Source: Stemphylium vesicarium (lineage: Eukaryota > Ascomycota > Dothideomycetes > Pleosporales > Pleosporaceae). Taken from it: a stretch of DNA of 28,990 bases. The notes under the pieces were generated by a model. The model saw only the letters and a list, made by a program, of their open reading frames with translations, was not told the origin of the DNA and ran no database searches. The position numbers and the translations under genes were made by a program. This document shows positions 11,047 to 19,770 of the stretch, one piece after another (position 1 is the first letter of the stretch; the number at the start of each line of letters is the position of its first letter). The DNA lies in the NCBI GenBank assembly GCA_004380135.1, contig QXCR01000255.1, positions 1 through 28,990 of the forward strand, given 5' to 3'.

Positions 11047-12123
11047 ATGCCTCTAGGCCAAAATCCCAACGGCGACGGCGCCGGCGCCTCCAGACCAACA
11101 GTCAAGGTTATCATCCGGCGTAAAGCTAATCAGCAAGCGCCAGCCGCGACACGTTACGTAACCACCTCGCCTTCTCAGCCTCCGTCGCCCAGCCACCCTT
11201 GGGACTCACATCAAGACGACGTAGTAGTGAACACTGCGGAAAACAGCCAAACAGCTCGACGGACTGGCGCGGAGCACTACGTACACCAAATTTCTCTTCG
11301 GAAAGGCTATGAACATATCGGGACACATCCTGACGAAGATGCGAGGCGAAGGAAAAGGGAAGATGGAAAGGCAGATGCAGAGGCCGAAGCAAACCGCGGC
11401 GGAAACGGCGAGGGAGAAGGAGTAAAGCAAGAAAGCTATGAAGACGAAGACGAAGAGTATGATCCCAGTGTCGACTTCAACAAAGCCCCCATCCCCGCAT
11501 CATCCTCTCCCAATTCCTCAAAACAACTATACACATCGAAACTCTACAAGGGCACCACCAGGAACCCCGCCGTCTGCCTCGCCATCGCACGAATAGTCCA
11601 GCGCAATCTCCCGTACATAGACTGGACCTCTGCGCTAAACCACATGCCCAACCTACCGCCGGGAGTCCATGCAGAAGATACACCGGCCCAAAGCGACAAA
11701 GGCAAAGGGAAAACAAAGATGACGGATGTGGATCACGATGAAGACTTAGTCATACTCTTCCTCCCAGACTTCTACCACGACGGGCGTCACGCGCTGGGGT
11801 ACTACATGACCAGCCCAAAGAACCCGAAAGCAAAAGAAAAGCGTGTAACGCAGATCCTGTTCTCACCTTGTACGTCAGCGCAGCTACAGCGGTACGGTCT
11901 CATTACGTACGCATCCGATGAAGGAAAAGGGAAAGGGAAAGAAAAGGCGTCAGACTGGCTACATGTGCAGAGTATGGGCGCAAGCGCGGGATGCTGGCTT
12001 GACTATGATGTCGTTGAGGACTGGGATGAGTGGAAGGAGGCTGTTGGTGTTGTGGGCAAGGTTTGGGAGAAGAGGTTGAAGCAGACGGGGGTGGCTAATT
12101 TGGGGTTGGAGGATATTGGATAG
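11047..12123 (+). CDS. Hypothetical protein, basic N-terminus and acidic middle (single exon)
   Basis: This is an uninterrupted frame of 358 codons whose ATG follows a pyrimidine- and A-rich leader. I do not recognise a family. Residues 1-60 are Pro/Ser/Thr-rich with a basic patch (VKVIIRRKANQQ). Residues 90-145 are highly charged, with an acidic EDEDEEYDPSVDF stretch. The part from about residue 160 looks folded (LYKGTTRNPAVCLAIARIVQ, ILFLPDFYHDGRHALGYYM, ILFSPCTSAQLQRYGLI, WLDYDVVEDWDEWKEAVGVV), interrupted by two Lys/Gly-rich low-complexity inserts (KGKGKTK, GKGKGKEKAS). No signal peptide or membrane segment is visible. It is co-oriented with RIX1, 257 bp downstream. The open length, plausible start and folded-looking core support a real gene; function unknown. 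Confidence 0.75.
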   Translation: MPLGQNPNGDGAGASRPTVKVIIRRKANQQAPAATRYVTTSPSQPPSPSHPWDSHQDDVVVNTAENSQTARRTGAEHYVHQISLRKGYEHIGTHPDEDARRRKREDGKADAEAEANRGGNGEGEGVKQESYEDEDEEYDPSVDFNKAPIPASSSPNSSKQLYTSKLYKGTTRNPAVCLAIARIVQRNLPYIDWTSALNHMPNLPPGVHAEDTPAQSDKGKGKTKMTDVDHDEDLVILFLPDFYHDGRHALGYYMTSPKNPKAKEKRVTQILFSPCTSAQLQRYGLITYASDEGKGKGKEKASDWLHVQSMGASAGCWLDYDVVEDWDEWKEAVGVVGKVWEKRLKQTGVANLGLEDIG

Positions 12124-12812
12124 GGCCGGAAACGGGGGACGAAGAATGGGGGTAGGCATGAACCAGTATCAAGCATCCGTCCGCACTACCATCACACATA
12201 GCGAAGGATTACCCATACGAAGATACATCTCTTGTCCATATATGCCGTCATTTGTGTAATAGTAACCTACGCCCTACTCTCATTCACTTGCTAGCAGCTA
12301 GCATTTTGCATTGATTGGCCGACTCAAGCTCATCCCTGCATGGTAGAGTGGCGTACATGACCGACAGCTTTGCTATTGAACCTGACTGCGACAAAGAATA
12401 ACATGCTGTGCCCTCCAGTTTGTGATCGCAAAACGTGATTTTAGCATGCTTCAACGACGTCACAGAAACGGCGTATCAGGCATCGCGACGGGAAGCCATA
12501 GTACATCCTCGTCAGTACCATGGCTGAGATCAGGTTGCCTCCTTGGCACCCATCTCATGTCCCCTTCCATTCCCAACACCTCACTTCTTACACGTCGAAC
12601 GCTGTACGAGCTGTTCTCCCTTGTCTAGGTAATTGGCGGTGGAAAGCTTAATGAGCTTCGACAACTGACAATAGCGATGTTACAATGTTGCCAAGGATAG
12701 CTCCCATGGTCTCCTCTAAGTTACAGTGTTGTGCTGCATGCGCGTTGCATCAACACCAAAGTATTGCTTTAGGCCTATCAGCATTCGTACGCGCACAAGT
12801 CCGGTCAGACGG
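12124..12812. other. Convergent 3' flanks, no gene seen
   Basis: This 690 bp lies between the stop of the plus-strand unknown gene and the stop of the minus-strand SNF2 gene, so it should hold both terminators. Short open stretches are present but none has motifs or plausible splice structure. Confidence 0.55.
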
Positions 12813-15800
12813 TCATCTCACCAGCGAGTCGTGCAAGTCCTGATTTTTGAATCCACCGCCTGCGAGTCTCGTCTTTGTTTTCTGACGATTCAACACGTCG
12901 CTCTATCATAACAGTCAGTAAATCAAGCATCGAAAAACTGCGTGTTCTCGAGTCAAAACTCTCTCACCTGCTCAATGGTGCCCCTCATCACGTAACGTAC
13001 GCAGACTACTTGCTTAGTCTGTCCAATACGCTGCGCTCTCGCCATTGCCTGCAGTTCCACGAATGGATTCCATTGTGGTTCGAGCAGGTATATGTGTGAT
13101 GCGATGGTCAAAGTAAGCCTAGATTGGTTAGTCAGTGTTTGCATGCCCGTTTCCTTCCAGTATATACAGACCCTTCTGCGCCCGTACCCAGTGTCATGAG
13201 AAGAATGTTGGGCCCCAAGAGCGATTTGAAGTCTTTCAGCTCTTTGAGACGCTGTTTCAAGCTTAGGCTTCCGTGGATCGTGTTATGTTTCAAGCCAGCG
13301 GTATTGAGGAGTTCAGCCGCGAGGTCCAAGGTTTTCTTCCAGGCAGAGAAGATGATACTGGTAATTCGATTAGCTTCTGTATTTTTTGACCGCAGCTGAA
13401 GAAGCTTACCACTTGTTTCTAGGCGCCCGTTTTATGTCGTGGAGAAGTGCCAGCAGTTTTGACGGGTAAGGAAACGCTGCTTCTTTTGCAACCTCTTCGG
13501 TGGTGATATGGTTAGCGAGATCTGGTGGGGAATCGGCTGATGCACAAAGTAAACAATGTTTCCCTTTCCCCTTCTCTATACATTGAGGCAGGCAGCTGTG
13601 ACAGACAAGATGCTTGCACGGTTGAATGAACACACCACTATCTCGGCCCTCGACCTTGTCGATGCAGAAGATACTGACCGAGCACTTGGCGCACACGTTT
13701 TCTCTAAGCTGTAGTAGATAAGAAAGCATCTCATCGTCAGACCCGTGCAGCCCGTTTTGTTTCCTCCTGGGGCCATTGTTGCAGAAGAGTCGCAGTTCAT
13801 GAATGGACTGAAGAGTGGTAGAAGCGAGTTTACCCTTCCCACTAACGGCCATCTGAACCTGTCTCCTATAGTGCTCGTATAGGTCATCATACTGACAGCG
13901 CTCACCAATGGAGAATTCGATTATCCGCGCGTGCACTATAGGCTCAGGGAGCCCAAGATTTTCTCGTGTTCGCCGAAGACAAACGGTTCTTAGTACTGTT
14001 TGCAGATTTCGGAACTGAGACCCCCGCTCAGGAAGCGTTGGTGTAATGACGAAGGTGCGGAAGGTCGATATATGCGCCAGCTCTGCGAGTCGGAGGAAGG
14101 CAACTAGGCTGCCTAGATCTTCGAGACGATTTTGGATGGGTGTTCCAGTGAGACACCAGCGACAATGTGCAGGAAGCTCTTGGATCGCCTTGAAGAGCTT
14201 GGTCTTTCGGTTCCGTATTTTGTGGGCTACGTAGTGGCTAGTCAGCGAAGGAAGACATGCGCAGACGACACAGGTCCTACCTTCGTCCAACACAATGCGA
14301 AACCAATGTATCCTCGATAAGGGTGACGGACTTTTCTTGGTGTCTTCGAAGGCTGTGGCATACGTGGTGAAAATGACGTCTTTATCAAAAAGAAGATGCG
14401 TCTCTGCACCCCTCTCGGTACCGAGGTGTTTGTGGAACGTCACTTTGTGCGGATATGTATGCCTGCAAGCGTCAGAGAAATACATCCGAAGCAGTGAGTT
14501 GGAGAGCTTACGTGCGAATCTCATCAATCCAATTGTCGATCAAAGCTATCGGAGTCAGCATTTCGTCTAATCGCGATGAAACCGACCTCAGAGGCTAATT
14601 ACTCGTGGATGGGACGACAATCAAGGTCGCCCGCGAGGGCTTCAAAGCATTTAGTGACTCGTTCGCATTCGCTGTTTGGGTCGAAGCAAAGCTCCTCGCG
14701 TCTTCGAGGGTGTTTGCAATGGCCGATAGCATCGTCAACGACTTGCCCAGTCCCATATCGTCTGCAAGAATACCCCCTCTAGCCTCTCGGCGCTCGGAAG
14801 CTTCCGATTTTGTCAGTACATGCTGGAAGCTATCGCACGATCAGTTCCACACTCCCTCGGGCATCAGCATCATTAGAACATACTAGATTTCACCATCTTT
14901 ACGCTTTTCTCGCCAAAAAGTAAGCTCCGCAGAAGGTCTGCCGCTTTCTCGTTGTGCAATGAAGTCCAGTGCCATCATTTGGTGTCTGGGACATGGTTTA
15001 GTAAACGTTTTCCCATTTTAAGCTCAAAATTACTTACCCCATAAGGGTGCTCTTTATGCGGTTAGTATCTGTACGAATCTCGTGCAGTATATTCGTGTGA
15101 GAAAGCGAATCAAGAATCTGATCGACGTGGTTCTGGGGATCGAGTGACGCCTTCGGATTGCTTTGAGCCGGACTATCTGGGATGAGAGCTAGTGTTGGCG
15201 CATCCTCTGCCTCGGTCATCTCCTCGTCAGGTCGCTCACAGAGTCCTTCGATCTGGAGAATCTGCGGATTGTAGTAGATCTCGCCACAAGGGTTCTGCAA
15301 AGGTGATTGCAAGAAGATCCCACAGCGGAGGAGCATATCGCCGACTTTATCAGCATGATGCATCAGGCTCTTCACGTTCACATCGACAGAAAACGTTACT
15401 GTTTCGCCTGTATATGCCTTGTCAGGTCTTGTGACTTCCTCCCAACGCTTTTGCGCCATGCATGCCTGGAACCTAACACCAAGTCCCACGAGTCGTCGAG
15501 CTTCACTACAGAAGGCCTTGGCGAGACGTGCAAACGCGTGTCCGTTGTTGTAGATCTCGAAGTAATCGCCTTTCGGAAGGATCTCAAACGCAACGTCGTT
15601 TCGGTTTGCTTCAAGAGGGTACGTGCGGTGGATAAAGTCACATGCCCCCTGCGCTTTCACGTCGGTGACCTGTAAAGAGATCAAAATCAATGATTCAGAG
15701 TTAATGAATTGATCTTACCGAGCCCAGCAGACACAATGCCTCGTCGTTTGGCGTAATGTTTTGGGCATCTTGTTGTTTCTCGTGGTGTGCTATGTGCGCA

Positions 15801-15862
15801 TAATCGGTTTCGAAGGGATATGATCGTTTCAAGGCCATGTGACTGTAACGAGGTGCGTTCAT
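12813..15862 (-). CDS. SNF2-family ATPase with an internal RING finger (ten exons)
   Basis: This is a DNA-dependent ATPase of the Rad5/Rad16-like class: a SNF2 helicase core with a RING finger between its two lobes, which usually means coupled DNA translocation and ubiquitin ligation. Exons on the minus strand are 15719-15862, 15038-15669, 14884-14985, 14603-14829, 14512-14545, 14281-14462, 13410-14226, 13172-13357, 12968-13118 and 12813-12902, giving 854 codons plus stop. The nine introns are 49-65 bp. Motifs in order: Walker A ADDMGLGKS (Lys322), DEAH (439-442, created by joining exons 6 and 7), LTGTPIQN (467-474), RING cysteines from C619 to C668 with H646, then LEPQWNP and RAQRIGQTK in the C-lobe. 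The roughly 290 residue N-terminal region is not assigned. Once spliced there is no frame break. Related genes are often multi-copy in Pleosporales, so this may be an accessory paralogue rather than the RAD5 orthologue. Confidence 0.88.
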
Positions 15863-16214
15863 GGCGTTCGCCTGCCTGTGTGTAACACACTTCTCAGTTA
15901 CCTAACGTGGTGAAGGAGCTGTCTTTCCTTTGGTGTCGCCAGATCGTCCCTATAATATTGAGGCGCTGCCCGGAGGCAGCCTTGGTGCCAGCACAGGGGT
16001 CGCGCGCTAGTAAATACCTGGTTGCTGTGGCAGTGCTGCAGTTAGCTCTAGACCCTACTGAGGTAGCGAAGGAGGACTACAAAAGGCTGCGTTCTGCCTC
16101 GTGCAGAGACAAGGCAGAGTGATCTTGCGCTCGGATCACCAAAAACAAAACCGAGCTTATGAAGTTCGCTCAGTGGACGTTTGCCAATTCTCATATTCCA
16201 TCACCCCAAACACA
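15863..16214. other. Divergent spacer between the SNF2 gene and the small gene
   Basis: These 352 bp separate the minus-strand SNF2 start from the plus-strand small-gene start and should contain both promoters. The frame of the small gene is open upstream to about 16101, so a longer N-terminus cannot be excluded. No other feature is seen. Confidence 0.5.
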
Positions 16215-16524
16215 ATGATTACACAGGTCATCGAAAGTCGCTATACCGTGGACTACGACGTCTTGGTCGCTTTCCTGAGTTCGATATTTGGATCTTCCGA
16301 TTGTGAAATTGATGTACGGATGTGCTTTCCAGAACAAAAGCAACAAGCGCTGCTAATTGATCCCCGACAGGTGCCTGACGAAGGAGAAAAATGGAAAGTC
16401 CAGGTCCCACGAGAGCTCACTCGTGTGAGTGTCTTCGGCAATCCATCGCGTGTGACAGTTCCGCTGACTTGGATAGGATGAGCTTGTAGACTTACAAAGA
16501 AAGTTCAGGCAGGCGCTTGCCTAG
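16215..16524 (+). CDS. Small hypothetical protein, two exons
   Basis: Exons 16215-16424 and 16477-16524 give 85 codons plus stop. The 52 bp intron has a GTGAGT donor, a CTGAC branch point and a TAG acceptor. Splicing replaces an unrelated-looking tail with a charged C-terminal helix (DELVDLQRKF). The product starts MITQVIESRYTVDYDVLVAFL and contains a KWKVQVPRELTR stretch; it has no signal peptide or membrane segment. I do not recognise a named family. Starting at 16215 is preferred because the sequence upstream looks non-coding, although an in-frame ATG exists at 16101. The gene sits between the SNF2 gene and the broken CorA-like gene, on the same strand as the latter. Confidence 0.5.
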
Positions 16525-16791
16525 TGGCGGGGTAGGTGGGCGGGGTAGCTCAGCCCCACCTGCGCAGCGAGGCGCCCTTCATCTCCCAAGTACCCAGATA
16601 GCTTCAATTGCAGACCAAACTTGCTCCTACACTAGTGTGCATCTATGCAAAGTCTTCCAGGCGGGGCGAGCTTGAAAGCTAGAATTTCTTGGTCTAGCCT
16701 TCTGTGGCGGGGCGGCTACAGTACACCGGTGAACGTCCAACCTCGTCCTATATAAAGGAATGAAGAGCAGACGAAACTTTGGGACTGTAAG
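16525..16791 (+). promoter_or_regulatory. Promoter region of the CorA-like gene with TATA box and four GCGGGG motifs
   Basis: A TATATAAA sequence at 16749-16756 lies about 36 bp before the ATG at 16792, a good fungal TATA position. Four GCGGGG hexamers, all on the plus strand, occur at 16527-16532, 16540-16545, 16661-16666 and 16707-16712. They fit the SYGGRG consensus of CreA/Mig1-type C2H2 repressors; that assignment is inference from the consensus only. Confidence 0.5.
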
Positions 16792-18578
16792 ATGCATCCA
16801 TCACAATCCGATCAAAATGGTGGTTGGGAGAGGTACCCCCAGAATCTTTGTCTCGCTCCGTTTGAGTCGGAGGCATCTCGAAACAACGCTAGGATAACCC
16901 AGTTTAGCAAGGATCTGTTTGTTGCGAACCATGAGTCCAAGTTTGAATACATGACCATCAGCATAGCGAACAATGGCAAGCCATCAAGTCTTTCATCTTC
17001 ATCGGAACCTAGTTAATGGACCAACAGATGGTGAGCACGAAGTGACGACGGAGCAGATCCGAACCACAGAGAGCTTAAATGCAATCATGGGGCTTGGTTC
17101 GATGACCTCGGTGGTGTCAGTGAGGCTCTCTGCTGAAGCAGGCCAACGCTAATAAGAATAAGTTTCCTTGATCAAAGCTACACATGGAGTCGCCTTTGCA
17201 TTAGTGAAGAACACTTTCGACGACTTTTTACGCGAATGGCTGTCCACCCTAGCTTTCTGGGTGTGGTTCGCTTATTCTGCGAAAAGACGGGCCCTGTTGA
17301 GGAGGGCTTCAACTCGGTGTTTATGCACACGTCTGGGCGAGATCATCCCAGCGGTCACTCAATGCCAGACGAAGACTGCAGCTACCGTACTTTCCCCTGA
17401 TCCCAACTTCGGTTCAAACGCTGAGTCATCTGCAAGACATCGGATACAACATCAAGTACGTTGCAAAACACGGCCGATGCTATCCAACTGACCCATTCTC
17501 GATCCGAGAGGTTGGTGTTTACCAGCACTTCTCATCTTCACATCAGCAGTGTCGGTGGGTGTTTTTGCAAGCCCCAGACCATCTCAAAGATCGATTGAGG
17601 CGGAATCTTCAATGCTTCGATGCCTTCTCACCTATGAGACAGATCTTACAGCATTCTACGATACTCCTCGAAGTGTCTGAAGATTGGCGTGAGTATTTGA
17701 TCTATCTCGAGGAGGAGTTCTCCCGAATAGTGAGTGTAGAATCGTGCAAGCAAGGACTGGATTAACGAGTCGTATAGGTTGATCGAGGGTTCTTCACCAA
17801 TGTCAAAAAGCTTCATACCGAAGGGGACATTCAAGCTGATTTTTCAGATCTGAGGAAGCTGCATATGTTGACCGACAAGCTACTTAAGCTGGCCCACATA
17901 CTGAAGTTGAACATTCGAATGGGCTGTCAGCTAAGAAATGGGGTGTCAAACCTCAAAAAGATGTCGTCAACAGCTTTGCAAATCAGTTTCGACGAGATGC
18001 AGGCTAGGCTAGACCAATACATATACGGCCAAGAGACGAGCCTGGCTAGGATTGAGACGCTGATTGCACGTTCTGTCGGAATTGGCCAACTTGTGAGCAC
18101 TAGTCCGCACTTTGACCACGACGTTGCTGAGATTATCCACGCACAGGTTCAAGGTATACAAGACTTCAGATCAAACGAAGCAAGCAAGCAGATCAACCAC
18201 GAGATGCAAAGATTGACAGAACAGGGCATCAAAGAAAACGTACTGATGAAACGACTCACTGAGCAATCTACGAAGGACACTCGGTCTATGATGACAATCG
18301 CATTAATCTCTGCGATATTTTTACCCGCGACCTTCCTAGCAGTAAGTTAATTCTGTCCATCGACTCCCCATGTCTTGCGACTTATTGAATGTTAGACTTT
18401 GTTTGGGTCCAACTTCTTCGCATACTCTGATCGTAGCAATACTTTGATTGCTGCGTCGAACTTCTGGGTGTATGTCATCATCGCGTGCTCATTTTCTGGG
18501 GCAACAGTATTTCTTTGGTTCATCTGGAGACGACGTGGGATGCGCAAAGAAACGCCAGACCAGATTGACGCATCTTAG
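16792..18578 (+). pseudogene. CorA-like magnesium-transporter-family membrane protein, frame-broken
   Basis: The second half is a well-formed fungal CorA-like protein: a coiled helical stretch (SLARIETLIARSVGIGQL) and the membrane part MTIALISAIFLPATFLA-TLFGSNFF, then a second hydrophobic segment (FWVYVIIACSFSGATVFLWF) and a basic tail. GSN replaces the GMN signature of true CorA channels. Two normal introns (17730-17777, 18342-18395) split this half. The first half is readable but in shifting frames: from ATG 16792 to about 16980; a second frame to the stop at 17150-17152; back to the first frame from 17149 to the TGA at 17398-17400; a third frame from 17397 to the first intron. The protein-like sequence (SYTWSRLCISEEHFRRLF, PFSIREVGVYQHF, CRWVFLQAPDHLKDRL) runs across these changes. 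A 40 bp intron could explain the first change; the others look like single-base deletions. Either a recent pseudogene or an error-containing assembly. Confidence 0.75.
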
Positions 18579-19770
18579 AGGTGCAGGATGCAATCTGGCT
18601 TCATCCGTTGAGTCCACTAGTACATCGTCAACATACGATAGACCGCCCGTAGATAGCCATCCGCCTCGAAATAGCTCCAAGATAAGCCCTCCTAACTGTG
18701 TCAACCGTTCACGGGCTTTCTTGACGATACGCTTCAACCATGCCAGATCGTTCGCAACGCACAACTGCATGACGTCAGATCCACCCCGAAGTATGCACTT
18801 TCTGCTTCAGAAGAAGGGACCAGGGTCTGACGAATGGCGACCCTGACAATCATCGCTGAAGTTGAACGTTGCGGCAGGCGGAGGCCGTGTCACAAGTCAC
18901 AATGGCATCGATGTTAGTAAGCACACGCGTAGTACGAATGTGAGCCTGTCTTCTTGAAAACGTCATTTCCATAAGATGACTGAGTGCGATTGTCTCTCCG
19001 ACCACCATTGAGATGCGGCTCTGCTCAGGTAGCAACATTACGGCTCAGCAAAATGCACTGCCCAGCGACGGCGCGGCGGCAGTGCAATGCAGTGCAGTTG
19101 GTTTAGCTCTTCAAAAAAAGGGATCGAGTAGGAAACAAGAGCGGGATTGGTTCGGTTGCTGTGAGCTAATTGCCACCGTCGCTTTCGTCCACTTGCCAAG
19201 GCGGCGAGACCGAGCTATATGCGTTACGCAGGCCATGCCTAGGATGCGACAGACTTAGTGCTGACGACGTGGAATGTAGCGCATATTCTGCACAGCATCA
19301 CGGCCAATCGCGCATGTTCTGAGCATGGGACTACAGCACAGCCCCTCGACTTTTGGCCTATGGGCTTCGAAACCACCTTGCTGACAGAAAGAAAAACCTC
19401 TATTTCCGTCGATGCTAGCTCCCATCGGGGACGCCGAGATCCAGACCATTGACCAAACGAGCTGTGCAGGTGCATTGACATGACCTGAGCAATGGAGTGT
19501 CTTGAGATGGCTCGAGTAAGAATTTTTCAGAGTTGATTAGAGCGCATGTGGCTGGCTGAACGAACACTGAAGCTGGACCGTGATGTTTTACAAATCGTAG
19601 CATTTTGTTGCTTTGAGAATATTTAAAAAATCAGCCTCTTCAGAGGATGAAACGCAGTCATGATGTGCTGGGCTCATATTGTCATTAAGGGCTTCAGGTC
19701 AAGGTCGAAGCCTGGTCTACTCTAGCGATGTAGCCTCCTGCTCTGCTTTTGGTTCATTTGCAAATCCAAG
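18579..19770. other. Gene-free 1.2 kb between the CorA-like pseudogene and the NLR-like gene
   Basis: The two neighbouring genes are convergent, so both 3' flanks fall here. Short open frames exist on both strands, for example minus 18489-18770, but none has flanking splice sites or recognisable motifs. No repeats or RNA genes were seen. Confidence 0.5.

Noticed and set aside
16980..17025. A 40 bp intron (GTCTTT...ACAG) that would repair the first frame change of the CorA-like gene
   Set aside because: It is shorter than any other intron in the window, has a weak donor, and removes sequence that itself reads as protein-like; the later frame changes would remain anyway.
18489..18770. Minus-strand 93-codon frame beginning MQLCVANDLAWLKRIV
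   Set aside because: It overlaps the last exon of the CorA-like gene, has no splice context and no recognisable family; probably a chance frame or an untraceable relic.
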